DNA of 64,000 nt from Neogale vison (GCF_020171115.1 NC_058094.1:190567501-190631500), one strand, 5' to 3'. Shown: positions 23,290 to 35,238, counted from the stretch's first letter. A program made the numbers and translations. The notes: generated by a model from the letters alone, not told the origin.

Positions 23290-24235
23290 ATTTTCCATAA
23301 AAACCCACACCTTCCTTCTGAAACCATCGGGATCCTTTGTTTCTCCCTGCAAACAGCCATCTCCTCTCCTTCTCTGATACTCCTCTTCAGGGTCTTTTGT
23401 GGGTTCACCTTCTTCTGCAAGTGCACAGTTCTATGCCCTCTTTCTTCTCTCTCTCTTTACTTTCTCCCTTGGTGACCTCATCTGCTCAAATGCCTTGCAA
23501 ATTTAGCTCAGGCTTGTGACACCAATTTTGTACCTCCAGCCCCTCTTACTCGCTTTTACTCATTAGATGCTTTAGCTTTGAGCAAAACATTATTTCCATT
23601 TGATGTAACCAAAGCACTTCCCAGCGAGCTCGGAAACTGAACTCCTCTCTCCCTCATTGCCTGATTTGCTCTTACTCCCTCCCGTATTTTTTATCTGGGT
23701 TTGGAGGTTCCAATATCCACCAGGAAATCATTCTCAATTTCTCATTCTCCAACTCACTCTCAATTACATCCAGTGAATCACTCAAATCTCATGTTGATTC
23801 CAAATCCTAAACATCTGTTGACCCAGTTCCCATTTTTGGCCACCAACTCAATTCAGGCCCTTTGTCGTCTCCTCCTTGGATTAGGCAGCTGCCTCCTAAA
23901 CTGGTCTGTCCTCCAGTAATCTTGGACTTTTCAGTTCAAGACTTATCCTTCTAAAGCACAAATCTGATCATGTCTTGCTTGTTTTAAAATATTTTTGTGA
24001 TCATCAGTAACCATGGGACAAAGCCCGAACTGCATAGCAGTTTACAGAAGGCCGTTTCTAAGCTGACCTGGCTCACTTCAGGAGCTGTACTTCTTGCCCC
24101 TGAACCACTCACACTCTGGCAGTGACCTAGAAGGACATGAGGAGGCCACCCGCTCTGCCTGGAATGTCCCACAAGTGCCCCCTTGCCCCCTGCCTCAGAT
24201 TCTTCTGGATAACTGCCATCCTTCAGGATGTAGAG
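23290..24235 (+). mobile_element. L2 LINE fragment
   Basis: A long pyrimidine-rich plus-strand L2 piece. Order of blocks: 'cccttggtgacctcatctg', 'tgtacctccagcccctc', 'gcagctgcctcctaaactgg', 'gatcatgtcttgcttg', 'ctgacctggctcacttcag', 'gctctgcctggaatgtccc'. These follow the L2 3' ORF2/UTR order. Decayed, no usable frame. A (TG)n tract lies just upstream at about 23190-23213. Confidence 0.72.
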
Positions 24236-25109
24236 CAGGTATAACAGGTAAATGATATGACAAAATTCATGAAGATACAGTTCAAATGACAGAAGATGAG
24301 CAAATGCTTGTTTGTGATAAACACAGTCAAGTGGGAGCTTATACGTTCTTTGACTTAATTTCCCCAGTTTCTAGGACAGTTCCTCATAGGCAGTATATGC
24401 TCAATTAATGCAGACTGAATAAGTAAGTAGTAAAAATGATGAAAAGCATAACTAAAATGAATAGGATCTTGATTTAACAGGGAAACTTATCTTAGAGCAG
24501 CTTAGGAACACTCTAGAGGAGACTCTCCTTAAAATTTGTGAGAGAGACAGAGAAGGGGGAGGGGGATTTGCTTCTGTGCACTGATGGGGAGGCTGGGGGA
24601 AACTAAGGCCACACATGGGATCCAAATTCACATAACTGTGGGCAGAAGAAGCTGAACTCCTTGAGCTAAACCGAAGCAAGGAGAAGATTTAGGAACTGGT
24701 TAGCATGTCAGCCAGGTACAGGGACTTTGCGTATATTACCATTTTACCCCTACAAAGGTTCTACGATGTAGATGAGAAACACAGAATTTCCATGATGGCC
24801 TGCTAGACTCTCCCTAATGGGCTGGGCTTATCACTTCTGACTTTTCTGTTTGGCACAGCTCCCCGGCACTCCCACATCTCCTTACCAGGTGCCTTGCACA
24901 CAGATGGAGGGCAGCAAAGCTTTGTTGACCACCAGGGAGACTTAGACAAGAGCTGAAATCATAGCTGGGATTGCACTGAATTTCCTCCTCTTATTTCTCT
25001 AATGGCAGAGCAGCTGACACACCCTTCCCGATGTGGATGGCCATATCCCCTTTGGGTGACAGCCATCAGGCCATGCTTTCTTGTTCTGTTCTCCTCACAT
25101 GGCCTGGCC
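24236..25109. other. single-copy stretch with an L2 tail remnant
   Basis: Around 24360-24425 'gacagttcctcataggcagt' and 'atatgctcaattaatgcag' resemble the L2/MIR terminal tail, plus strand. The rest is unassigned. Confidence 0.45.
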
Positions 25110-25331
25110 CAGCATTTCTGAACCTCAGCACAGTTGACTATTGTTCCAGATGATTTCACGTTGTGGAGGCCGCCCTGTGCACTGCAGGGAGTTCTGCAGC
25201 ATCCTTTGCCTCCACCAGCTGGATGCCAGTAGCACCCACACCCACCCACCCACCCAACTGTGACAAAACTGTCTCTACACATTGCTAAATGCCCCCTGAG
25301 GTAAATTCCTCCCCTAATTTGAGAGCCACGG
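25110..25331 (-). mobile_element. MER20 hAT-Charlie DNA transposon fossil
   Basis: Full-length MER20 on the minus strand. The top strand starts 'agcatttctgaacctcagc', has 'ctggatgccagtagcaccc' and 'cattgctaaatgccccctg', and ends 'tttgagagccac'. A (CCCA)n expansion sits where the consensus has a C-rich run. The 152-codon minus-strand frame at 24959-25417 simply runs through it. Confidence 0.88.
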
Positions 25332-26519
25332 GTCTTCAATGCTGACTGCACAGACAAAGCAAGCATAGTTCTAAGGCAAATTCCCAAAGCTGGTTCTGCT
25401 GGACCCCAACCTCCCACCTTCTTTGGCCATGGCTCTTTGGGCCAGAGTTACCAAGCCCTCCATTCTCCCCATGCTCCTTTGTGTCTTCTTTACATTCGCC
25501 CCATCCCCACCCCCTGTATCTCACCATCTTTTTCAAGGTTTAAAGCAAGAAGATGCAGCCACCTGCGTACTCCAAACAGGTTGAAGGAGGGACAAGGTAC
25601 TATGCTTGGTGCATAAACAATGAAGTGCAGGGACTACTGGAGGTTTGATTCCTGACTGGCTAGGGTGACTGACATGCTCATTATTCATAGGTGTGAGAGA
25701 GGAGGTGATGTTTCCTTTAGGCTCACGAGGAAGGTTCAGGAACCGAGCAGCCCACAACCAACTTTTTATGTAACCAACCCACCTTCTCTGTAAGAGATGC
25801 AGAGCTTAAAAATCTGATTTCCTTCCTATTCCCTCCTGTAGTTCCTCTTCATAGTAGGTGACTGAGCAAAGGGTCACTCACTACTGAACCACCGATTTCT
25901 GTAATTTCTGTCTTTGCCCCTGGCTGCTCCTATCTTTGGCTTCTTTTGGTTCAACCCCAAGTAGATTCTGGACAGTGTCCGCTTCATGACTCCAGGAAAT
26001 TTATCTCTCCTCTCTCTAATTGTTTCCTCCTTCCTAAGGCAATGATGACAAGTATGTACCTCTCAACAAGACTAGGGAGTGACTCAATCCTTTTCCAACA
26101 GGACACTGCTTGATGTGCAGACACAGTATTTGGGTATTCCGCAAACCCTCATGTACACAAGACATGGCGCTAAAGGGATAGAGACCTTGTGGGGATCAGT
26201 CCAAAGGCTCCGGTCTTGGGGGTCTGACCACACTGAGGAGGCAGCCTATAAGCCAAGCTGAGGATAGGCTTCCCGATGCTGTGGACAGTGAGATGCCTGC
26301 CCCAACATGCTAGGGAGAGTCTGAGATAAAAGCCAAGAATGCATGCCTGCCTCTGGTGTCTTCCAAGCAGTAAGCAACACCTCTATCTAGCCAGATACAC
26401 AAGACAGAAATGGGAGAGTTGTTACCCTCCCCCATTCTGGAGCCACACTTCACCTGTACTCAGACCATCAAGCAAGACTTCTTGAACTTCTCCCTGAAAC
26501 ATACCTTGGCTATACTTCC
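25332..26519. other. single-copy stretch, nothing recognised
   Basis: Gene-free with no assignable repeat. Short frames on both strands only. Confidence 0.5.
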
Positions 26520-26671
26520 TTACCTCTAGCCAAGGGCACCATCATCTACTGCCTGCACCGGTATGGCAGCCTCCTAACTGGTCTCCCCACTCCCACTCTG
26601 AAGCTACTCTGATCTTCTCTGGGCCCAGGAATGGAGATTGTCTTAAAAGTAATTTAGATCAGTGCATGTTA

Positions 26672-26741
26672 TTGTTGTACAACAGTACAACAACAACTTT
26701 ATACAACGTTGTACCATTGTTGTACAACAAATCATTGTACT
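26672..26741. repeat. cluster of GTTGTAC palindromes
   Basis: Several related palindromes fall within 70 bases. A hairpin has arms TTGTTGTAC (26672-26680) and GTACAACAA (26685-26693) around a 4-base loop. TACAACGTTGTA lies at 26702-26713 and a perfect 14-mer TTGTTGTACAACAA at 26717-26730, with a further TTGTAC at about 26735-26740. It looks like local amplification of a GTTGTAC unit inside the L2. Confidence 0.85.
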
Positions 26742-27005
26742 GTTTTCTCCATTTAACTAAGTCTAAACCCCTCCCCTCGGTCTATAAGAAGCAGCATGAT
26801 TTGGCCCTGATCACATCACTAACACCATTTCCTGCCATTTTCCCCCACACTTGGCTCCGGCCAAAGTAGGCTTGGTTTCACTTCCTTGAATAAGCAAACC
26901 CCTTTCTTGTCTTGGGTCTTCTGCTCCCTCTGCCAGGAATTCACTCTCCTCCACACTTTCATATGGCTACCTCCTTCCCATTGTGTAGATGCAACCGGAA
27001 TTGGT

Positions 27006-27186
27006 CATTCTCCAATTCAGGGCTCAGGATCACCTGGAGGGCTTGCTAAACACACTGTCGGGCACATCCCCAGAGACTCTAATTCAGGGGTATGGGGTAT
27101 AGTCTGAGAACCTGCATTTCTGACAGGTTCGCAGGTGACACTGAAGGTGCTGGTCCAGGGAGCACAGCTTTCCTCAAGCACACTAT
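27006..27186 (+). mobile_element. MER5A hAT-Charlie DNA transposon fossil
   Basis: About 180 bp, the usual MER5A length. Blocks: 'cattctccaattcaggg', 'ggatcacctggagggcttgc', 'cccagagactctaattcag', 'gagaacctgcatttctgaca', 'ggtgctggtccagggagcac'. Inserted into the L2. Confidence 0.92.
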
Positions 27187-27430
27187 TCAAACAAAGGCTT
27201 GCCAGCCCTAGCGGGTTCTGTCTCTGCCCTTTCTTTGTTTATGTCATGGCACATCTTACCATTGAGACCATTTTGCCTCGTTTACAACTTCATTTTGCTT
27301 TTGCTCATTTCCCCTGCTAAAATGTAAACTCCATGGGGGCACAACCGTGTCTGGTTCGGCCTAGTGTCCACAGAGACTGGTTCAGAGCCTGGCACATAGA
27401 AGCTGCTCAATAAGTATTTGTTGGAAGAAC

Positions 27431-28110
27431 AACTACATAAAGGAGGGATTTAAAGGCTGGAGCAAGGTTCAAAGACCCCTACATAGAAGCCAGAAAGTGG
27501 ACTGAAGAGGAAGTGGTTAGGAACCAGGGAGGAAGGTCCAGGCACCAGGATATCCCCAGCTGAGGGGCAGTGACGGGTGAACAGATGTGTCTCCCTGGAA
27601 AATGCTCAGATGCTCAGGCCAAGGACCATCTTCACCCCTGGGGGCTCCTGTCTGGCTCAATGTAGAACATGGATCCTGAGAAGAAGCTCCCAGAGGATCC
27701 AGGCTGATTTGAAAGGAAATCAGTCAAAGAGGCCATCAGAGGCCCTTTAATTAAATGTTCTGCTTGGTAACCTCTTAGTGATCTTTCCCTGTCCCCAGGG
27801 GGTCAAACACAGCACCTGGCCATGGGAGGTAACAGAGAGAGAGATGGAGCCAGCCACCAAAGCGTCGGTGGAATTCTAATGAATGTCACAGACGGTGAGC
27901 AGAATGGGTAGACAAGAGCAGTGAAAGATGACACTAATGAATCTTATCCAGCTGTGCAGGTTTATATGATTAATGCCCAGCGCCGAGCAAACGTTTGATT
28001 AATAAGACAGCACCTCCATATCATCGCTCTCACCTTCGAGGCCCTAGGTCACAGAGGCTCTTGTAAAGGAGCTGAGACACTTTCAAGCAAGGTTCAAAGA
28101 AAAAGCAATC
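27431..28110. promoter_or_regulatory. candidate conserved non-coding element, homeodomain-rich
   Basis: The part from about 27700 is repeat-free and dense in homeodomain/POU-type cores. It has a 10-bp palindrome TTTAATTAAA (27746-27755), TAATGA at 27877-27882 and 27935-27940, ATTAAT at 27969-27974 and GATTAATAA at 27997-28005. The last sits beside CpG-containing 'cagcgccgagcaaacg'. This combination, with preserved CpGs, is typical of developmental enhancers conserved across mammals. Inferred from the sequence alone. Confidence 0.45.
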
Positions 28111-28639
28111 ACTCTAGACTCAGTTATGAAAATGAATGGAAGGAAAGTGGGGATTGTAATGGCTGTTCTTAAAAAAGAGAGAGAAAAAAGGCAACACATT
28201 CTTTTCTATCACGGAGAGCCTCGAGAGAGGTCCACTTACATAAGAAAAATTCTTCTGGTGTGTGAATAGATGGGGAAGAAAATAATACGGACAGCATAAG
28301 AGGACTGAAGTTGCCTCTGTTCTTGGGGGAGATAAATCTCCTTGTTACCCCAAATGCTTTGGGGACCCACAGGAAGATGATAAGACTCTCATGACATTTT
28401 TGTGTAATGAGGTCACTGTGCCAAATAATGGGAGATACTGTTCTCTTCACATAAAGATAAGCATGTACAAAGGCCTCAATTAGCTGCACAATTATTTTTC
28501 AGGTCTGAAGTTAAATTCTGAAGGCCCCAGCTGTTATAATCGGTTAGATATGTATTTGTTTATTACACGAGGGTGTTAAAATCAATATAATGAAGTTAGA
28601 AAGAATAGATAAGCACTATTTTTTAAAATGATCTCTAAT
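28111..28639. other. single-copy stretch, nothing recognised
   Basis: No repeat assigned. A 106-codon minus-strand frame (28169-28489) has no recognisable domain or motif. Confidence 0.5.
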
Positions 28640-28965
28640 TGGACAAAAAAAACGTAAAAAATTTTGATGTGTATCTTTCTAGAAATTTGTATTAGTATAA
28701 TACTGTATATAGTATGTTAAAAACTTTTACAAATAACAGTTAAATACCTTTTCCATATAAATAACTATGCTAAGGCACCACCATCTTCAAGGAAAGCACG
28801 GTTTTCTATTTATTTAACTTTGCTCCTATTGCTGAACATGTAGATTATCTCCAATTTTAGCCTGTATAACATGGGCGCGCCGAAAGTCTGGCACCACATG
28901 GGTATATATGTCTCATGTTGCTAAACAAATGACTTGGTTGCCCTATTTCTTGCTCTAGGACTGGT
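28640..28965 (-). mobile_element. old L1 (L1M-type) fragment
   Basis: The top strand contains 'ctatttatttaactttgctc', 'ctattgctgaacatgtagat' and 'tatctccaattttagcctg'. This is the complement of the old-L1 'ctggttaaataaa ... tgtccatcaatag' segment. Highly decayed; boundaries approximate. Confidence 0.5.
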
Positions 28966-28971
28966 ACAGTG

Positions 28972-29012
28972 TGCATGTGTGTGTGCACGTGTGCACGTGT
29001 GCCTGTGCACAT
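28972..29012. repeat. (TGTGCACG)n-like dinucleotide repeat
   Basis: Alternating purine-pyrimidine tract of TG, CA and CG steps ('gtgtgtgtgcacgtgtgcac' in part). Such tracts mutate readily and can adopt Z-DNA. Confidence 0.85.
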
Positions 29013-29084
29013 GAGTTTTATTATTTTGGAGGGAATTTTGGAAAAAGGAGAATAAAATGTTTCAATCCAAAATTATCAACTTTA

Positions 29085-29920
29085 TAGATAACAGATACAT
29101 GAAAAGATGTTCAGCACCACTAATCATCATGGAAATGCAGATCAAAACCACAAGGAGATAACCCTTAACACCAATCAGTATGGAAGCATTAAAAAAACAA
29201 GAAATAACAAGTGTTGGCAAAGATCAGGAGAAAAGGAACCCACGCGTACTGTTAGAGGAAATGCAAATTGGTGCAGCCACTGTGGGAAACCATATGGAGG
29301 TCCCCCCAAAAATAAAAAATAGAAATATTACATGATCCTCTGTTTCCACTACTAAGTATTTATACCCCCAAAATGAAGACACTAATTTGGAAAGAAATAT
29401 GCACCCCTATGTTTATCATAGCATTATTCACAACAGTCAAAATATGGAGGAAACCCAAGATTCCGTCAATAGAAGAATGGATAAAGAAGTTGTCATGCAC
29501 ACATGTGCGCATACAGGAATATTATGCAGCCATAAAAAGGGATGCACTCTTGCTACTTGTGACGACGTGGATGAACCTAGAGGCTATCATGCTAAGTGAG
29601 GTAAGTTAGACAAAGAAAGACAAATATTATATGGTTTGACTTATGTGTGGAATTTAAAAACAAACAAACATAAATAAACAAGCAAAAAGCACACTCAGAC
29701 CTATAAATACAGAGAACAAACTGATGGTTTCCAGAGGGGTGCCACAGGAATAAAAGGCACAATGTAGGGAATCTAGTCAATAGTATTGTAATTGGATTGT
29801 ATGGTGACAAAGCTAGCTACACTTGTGAGGAGAGCATAATGTATAGCATCATCTGATTGCTGTGCCATACATCTGAAACTATTGTAACACTGTGTGTCAG
29901 CTCTACTCAGATAACAGCAC
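29085..29920 (+). mobile_element. old L1 3' end (ORF2 C-terminus and 3' UTR)
   Basis: ORF2 C-terminal sequence in broken frames. The frame at 29107-29322 reads 'NHHGNADQNHKEITLNTNQYG', and the frame at 29373-29609 reads 'ALFTTVKIWRKPKIPSIEEW' followed by 'LEAIMLSEVS'. A 3' UTR follows with 'gctagctacacttgtgagga' and 'catctgaaactattgtaac'. This is an L1MA/L1MB-like old tail, clearly different from the young carnivore L1 ends. Confidence 0.88.
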
Positions 29921-30129
29921 CCCAAATCACCATCTTTATTCAGAAGCTAATAGGCTTGTAGTGAAAACTGTACAGCTGTTTACTGCTCTTGACTCTATGC
30001 CTAACACTCAGAACCTTGCTGACTCCTAGGCATCCCTGCCACACTGTTGTTGCTCAGAAGAGCGTAAACACACAAGCTGTGAGGCATGATTCCATCCTGG
30101 TCTGGATGGAGGAACTCACGCAGCAGGTT

Positions 30130-30290
30130 CATACAGAGCACTGAGCACGTCCCATTTCATTTCCTTAGTGGTGCTGCGAGCTAGGTTATGTCATCCTCGT
30201 TTATGGTTGAGAAAGGGAAACTGGTAAACATAAGGGAATTGTTGGAGGTCACAGAAATAATGAGTATCAGAATGAGGGTTTGGACCAAAC
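30130..30290 (-). mobile_element. MIR SINE fragment
   Basis: The complement of MIR: 'catcctcgtttatggttgag', 'aaagggaaactggtaaacat', 'gttggaggtcacagaaataa', 'gagtatcagaatgagggtt'. Order fits; divergence high. Confidence 0.55.
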
Positions 30291-30499
30291 AGTTAGAGCA
30301 CCTTCCTGATGGCAGATGCTCTTGGGGCAGGGCTGGTAGAGAAGCAAGGGAAGGAGAGGCACCTCCAGAAGGCCCAGTGATCCTTAACAGGAGACACTGC
30401 TGCCACAGGAAGGATCAGCATTTTGGGAAGGAGCCCCAGAAGCCCAAGGGCCACAGCCTGTGCTCTTCAATCCTCACCCCAAACACAATCACAGTGCTT

Positions 30500-30500
30500 C

Positions 30501-30537
<37 letters not shown>

Positions 30538-30538
30538 G
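30500..30538. repeat. A-run followed by (GAAAA)n
   Basis: Sixteen or so A residues are followed by four GAAAA units. No SINE or L1 body precedes it, so it is a simple repeat rather than a retroposon tail. Confidence 0.9.
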
Positions 30539-30733
30539 TCAGCACTTCCTTGATTTGGCTCAAGGTGGCCAGGCAAACTTTAGCCATGACACCTGTCAGG
30601 GAGGATCCACAGCAGCTCAACAAGGAGTATGTGTGCTGCATCTCGGAAGGTAAGGACCCAAGGCTTTATACATAGGCAGGACACTTTCTAGTCTAATTGT
30701 GCTGGAGGCATATAACTTTTCATATCTTTTGGG

Positions 30734-31146
30734 ATGGTTGCTCTAAAAATGGTCTTCTTGGACTACCTTCTTTGGAATCCCATGGGATGTTTGCTTAAAA
30801 AGCAGATTCCTAAGCCATATCCCCATCCAGTCCTACTGAACTGGAAACTCTGGAGGAGATTCCAAAGACTTGACATTTTTTATAAATAGACCAAGCAAGG
30901 GCGCCTGGGTGGCTCAGTGGGTTAAGCCGCTGCCTTCGGCTCAGGTCATGATCTCAGGGTCCTGGGATCGAGTCCCGCATCGGGCTCTCTGCTCAGCAGG
31001 GAGCCTGCTTCCCTCTCTCTCTCTGCCTGCCTCTCCATCTACTTGTGATTTCTCTCTGTCAAATAAATAAATAAAATCTTAAAAAAAAATAATAGACCAA
31101 GCAAGAAATATTTTGGGGACATTCCCAAAGTTGGAGAACCATTCCC
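30734..31146 (+). mobile_element. MER5-type hAT fossil split by a CAN-SINE
   Basis: Left part: 'ggttgctctaaaaatggtc', 'catgggatgtttgcttaaaa' and 'gaaactctggaggagattcc'. Right part, after the SINE: 'acattcccaaagttggagaa' and 'ccattcc', the complement-like terminal repeat. Joined, the element is about 205 bp and fits a MER5-type layout. Confidence 0.75.
30900..31090 (+). mobile_element. CAN-SINE (tRNA-Lys-derived, mustelid-type)
   Basis: Complete copy close to consensus, with 'gcgcctgggtggctcagtgg', 'ggtcatgatctcagggtcc' and 'aaataaataaataaaatctt'. A perfect 15-bp duplication 'aatagaccaagcaag' is at 30885-30899 and 31091-31105. It split a MER5 fossil. Confidence 0.97.
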
Positions 31147-31759
31147 TAAGTTCATCCTATGCTTTATGATCATGGGGCCTTAATAAAGCAAAGCTCATTA
31201 CTGAAGGATTAGAATGACTAGCAACTCTCATGTCTATTGTGCTAGAGGGCTTTCATGTTACCCCCCAACACACTGTCGTATGTCTCAGAACAACTCATCA
31301 GTTGCCCCTCCACAGAGGAAGGAATGAACTCCAGGTGGTCAGGTGACTTTGGGGCCACATAGCTCCTAACTGCTCACACTAGGAAATAAACCCCCTTCCT
31401 GGCGCATACCCTTTTACTTCCTCTACCATCTTACCTCTTTTAATTCTCATCACTAAGTCCCATGGCTCCCATTCACCAAAAGACGGAGAAGTCACTTTTG
31501 AGAGCAAATTCTCAACTGACCAGCACACTGACCAGGTGTAAAGTCTTCCTCTATGAAAATACCCATCAGGTGAATTGTTTAGACCCATCATAGAAAAATG
31601 ATCCAACTTCATGTTACTTCAGTTCAATAATTAGATTTCTAAAAGTCTCTGAGTATCAAATGAAAACATGTGTTTTCCATAATGTCTTAGAAACATGTAT
31701 ACATATTTTTATTCTCCCTAAATCTGTCAAAGGTAGGGCTCCAGGAAGCTCAGTCAGAG
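31147..31759. other. single-copy stretch with a possible MIR remnant
   Basis: Around 31265-31370 'cctccacagaggaaggaatg' and 'ggtcaggtgactttgggg' could be a very diverged minus-strand MIR. Nothing else recognised. Confidence 0.4.
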
Positions 31760-32155
31760 GCTTCCTGCTGCTTCCACAGGGTCCCAAAGGCTATCCTCTT
31801 CATGCCTTCACCCTTTGCTCAGGCTGTCATTTCCTCCTTGAATTCCCTCTCAGGTGACCTATGCTACTCCACTCCTATCCAAAATGTGTGGCAAATTCTT
31901 AATTATCTTCAAAGCCCAATTCAAATACCTTCTGTTCTTGGTAGGTTCCCAGTTCCCCACCCTCCATCTCCTACCTCTTTCCTCCCCACAGAGGACCCCA
32001 CACCCTCCCCTTAAGTCTATGGAACTCAACAGTTAACTGGTTTATGTGTCTGTCTCCACTGCTAGACCATTCTACACTTGAGATGAGATCCCTTTTTCAT
32101 TTTTATATCTCCCTCTTAGTCAGTACTTGACACATTAAGAGGTACCTGATTCAAA
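31760..32155 (+). mobile_element. L2 LINE 3' region
   Basis: Plus-strand L2 blocks: 'tcacctttgctcaggctgtc' is present as 'cacccttt' then 'gctcaggctgtcatttcc'. These are followed by 'cttcaaagcccaattcaaat', 'ccttctgttcttggtaggtt', 'ctagaccattctacacttga' and 'gtcagtacttgacacattaa'. Order fits the L2b-like 3' end. Confidence 0.65.
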
Positions 32156-33359
32156 TTTATCTATCCCAATACCTTTTCCCTTTCTAAAAACCTTCTCTTG
32201 TCTAGAATGTCCTTAAGGCTACAAACATTTTGATTCAGGAACAGGTCAAAGCAAAAATCTATAATTCGCTTCAAATTCTTGCATTTGCCTTCTCTTTTTT
32301 GCAAGAAAATAATTAAGTCAGACACTTTTAAAACAAGGTTGTGTTCTCTTCTATATCCAAGAAGTAATTTTAGACCCAAATGCCATCAGATCAATCAATG
32401 TATTATATGTTTGTAAAGGACAATTCTGAAATCAGCTAGATTGCGTGTAGGAAAAAAGGTCACTTTATCCAACGAGTTTCATTTTACAGCTCAGAAATGC
32501 ACCCAGGCGTACAAGAAAACTAATTAGACTTTAAGACTACTGAGTGAGGCCATCTTGCGACGGCCTGTAGTGACAAAGCTTTTGAGCAGTATTTGGAAAG
32601 ACTATCACCAAAAATATGTTTTGCCTATATAAAAATCATCAGTTGGGCAATTTTTCAATGACTACTTTGAAAACCAAGAAAGCTGAACTTATGATGGGTA
32701 AATAATAAGTGGCCTACAGATTTGATTATAATGCAGGAAAAAAATGGCAAGAAATCATTAGTTGAAGCAAGTCCCCATTGCCCTTAGACATTAATTACTT
32801 CTTAGGTAATCCGAATTTTCTAAGGCCAAAATGTCTAATGGTGAGCAAAGAAAAGTATCATTTCCAAGTTATGTTCCATTGTAATTTTGTCGATTTCCCA
32901 CTGACTATGATCTCCTCAAGAGATAGCCAAAGCTATTTAGGTGCTGTCAACCTTGTTTCTGTGGAGAAGAATAGCACCAGCTCTTTTACAATGTAAATTT
33001 GAAGTTCTCATCATGAAAACAGTATTTGTTGAAGCATTCAACCAATTTAGTAGCTCTGAAATATATTCAGACAAAGCCCTCAATCACTAAGTGACAATTT
33101 TCCAATCTAGAAAAAGTAATGGACAGTGGAAGGAGTATGGTTTCTGGAAGCCTTGGGATTGTCCTTGACAGGATTGAGGCAAAATCCCTAGAGTTCTATA
33201 GCCCCTGACAAGACTACTTCCCTTGGCATCTAAGGAGTCCTCAAGCAAGAACATGCCTGCTTTCCGGTGCAATTTCCACTCTCCCTCCTCTAGTTCTTCC
33301 ACCTCACCGTAAGAACCACCAAAGAGATCAGTCACAACAAGTAACTACTTTTAGTACCG
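32156..33359. other. single-copy AT-rich stretch, nothing recognised
   Basis: No repeat or gene assigned. Short frames on both strands only. Confidence 0.5.
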
Positions 33360-35018
33360 AGTGTCCCACTCTCCCTAAGACTCCACCAGAATCAGCCCAT
33401 CATGCCTCTCATTCCTGTATACCTCAGTCATGAACACACTCCCAGGAAGCCAGCTCATTCTCCACCACCCAGACCCTCACAGATCTACATTCCCAAAGGC
33501 TCTGCTTATTCCTTAATATGCCTGAAGCTCTGGCCATCCCTGCCTCCATCTCCAACCTTTTCTATTGTGTCTTCTGGAACCCATGGTCTGTCATCCATCA
33601 ATTCTCCTGTACCTTCTCCAAGCATTTGTTTCTTTCTTGCCCTGATGGAAATCTGGCTGACTTTCTGGAAGATTGCTTCTCTTGCAGTCTTTTCAGGTTT
33701 TGCATCCCACACTTTGGTACTACTGATTTTGGAGACTGAAGAGGCTGTCCTTCCTGCTGCTCCTGCTGCTTCCAGGCCACCATGTTTCCTCTGACTAAGC
33801 CCCTCCCAGTCTGTTCCTTTGAGCTGCCTGACATCAGACTCTCTCTCCTTACGTTATTTGCTCTTCTCTAGGTCCTGCCCACAATGCAGTAAAGATTTTC
33901 TTCCCTTTCTTCCTCCTTGCTACCATTCTGTTACCATTCTCGGCAGTTTCAAGATCTTCACAGATGATCCACCCAGCCTCCAGCCTTTCAGTTTCATGGT
34001 CCCTTCAATCCAATGATCTCAACCATTATACTCCCCTGAACCATCCTTTGCTATGATTTTATCACTCCCTTTCATTCATTTGCAAATCTCCAGAACCTTG
34101 TCCCTGCATTATATTTGCCTAGCAAAACACTCATCTTCCTGAAATCCTCTTCTCTGCCTCCACCCACCTGAACAGGGCTGGAGAAAAGCATACAGTGGTG
34201 CTCATCTTAAACCTACCACCTTAACTAACAAATGAGTTCCTAGTTCTGTTTGGCACTCTTACTGTATATTCCCATATATCCACTCTTCACAGCTTCTCCT
34301 CCATTAGCAAACCTCTGGGGCCCCACCCCTATCGCCTCAGTTTTCATCAGTTAACTTTGACTCTCATTTCACTAAGAAACTGAAGCCAATCACAAGAGAA
34401 CTTCTTTAATCAGGCAGGCAGTGAATGAGCACTGAAACTGCTCTAATGCTGGGCATCCATGATTGACCTCCATTAGGACCAATTTGATAGATAATTTACA
34501 GTCTTCATTTTACAATAGCTTTGAAGCAGATGATCATGGCCTCTTTTTAAGAGAGTCTTTCTTCTTTTGGTATTCACAATACCACCTTTTGTTGTTGCAC
34601 ACTTCCTATGCCCCAGCATTTCCTTCTTAGTCTCCTTTGCTGAGTTTTTCTCCTCTTCCCTACCTCTAGCTGTTGAAGTGCCCTGGTTCCGATCTTTGGA
34701 CCTCTTTTCTATCTCCATGCACTCCCTCAATGATCTGATCTAGTACTTTCTATGTGTGGACAACTCCCAAGTTCCACCTCTTCCTTGGACTCAGATACAT
34801 GTATTATAGTGCTCTCTCCACATCTGTACTTTTAAGTCTGTCAGGCATCTCACATCCAACAGGTCCAAACTCAACTCCTTCTTCTTTCCTTGTCACAGTC
34901 CCTTCCTCTCATCTCTGGAAATGGTGCCATCAAACCCAGAATCATCCTCGACTTCACTCATTCTCTCCCATTCCACACCCAGTCTACCATATCGTCAGCA
35001 TATCCTCTTGAGTCTGCC

Positions 35019-35216
35019 TTTTTTTTTTTTTAAGATTTTATTTATTTATTTGACAGAGGTAGAGATCACAAGTAGGCACAGGGGCAGGCAGAGAGAAAGG
35101 GGGAAGCAGGCTCCCCACTGAGTAGAGAACCCGATGCGGGGCTCGATCCCAGGACCCTGAGATCATGACCTGACCTGAAGGCAGAGGCTTAACCCACTGA
35201 GCCACCCAGGGCCCCC
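35019..35216 (-). mobile_element. CAN-SINE (tRNA-Lys-derived, mustelid-type)
   Basis: Minus-strand copy: 'taagattttatttatttatt', 'gatcacaagtaggcac', 'gatcatgacctgacctgaag' and 'actgagccacccagg'. The flanks 'ttgagtctgcc' (35009-35019) and 'ttgactctacc' (35217-35227) form an 11-bp duplication with two differences, so it is older than the perfect-duplication copies. Confidence 0.95.
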
Positions 35217-35238
35217 TTGACTCTACCTTTAAAACAAA

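Larger units (their letters stand above)
26520..27430 (+). mobile_element. L2 LINE 3' region, interrupted by MER5A
   Basis: The L2 order is kept on the plus strand: 'cagcctcctaactggtctcc', 'catgatttggccctgatc', 'cccctttcttgtcttgggtc', 'ctccctctgccaggaattc'. After the MER5A insertion come 'aatgtaaactccatggggg', 'ctggcacatagaagctgctc' and the tail 'aataagtatttgttgga'. A palindrome cluster at 26672-26741 lies inside it. Confidence 0.8.

Noticed and set aside
22987..23475. 162-codon plus-strand open frame
   Set aside because: Runs through a (TG)n tract (giving a CVCVRVGV pattern) and into an L2. The ATG start lacks supporting context.
24959..25417. 152-codon minus-strand open frame
   Set aside because: Half of it is a MER20 transposon fossil read through a (CCCA)n expansion.
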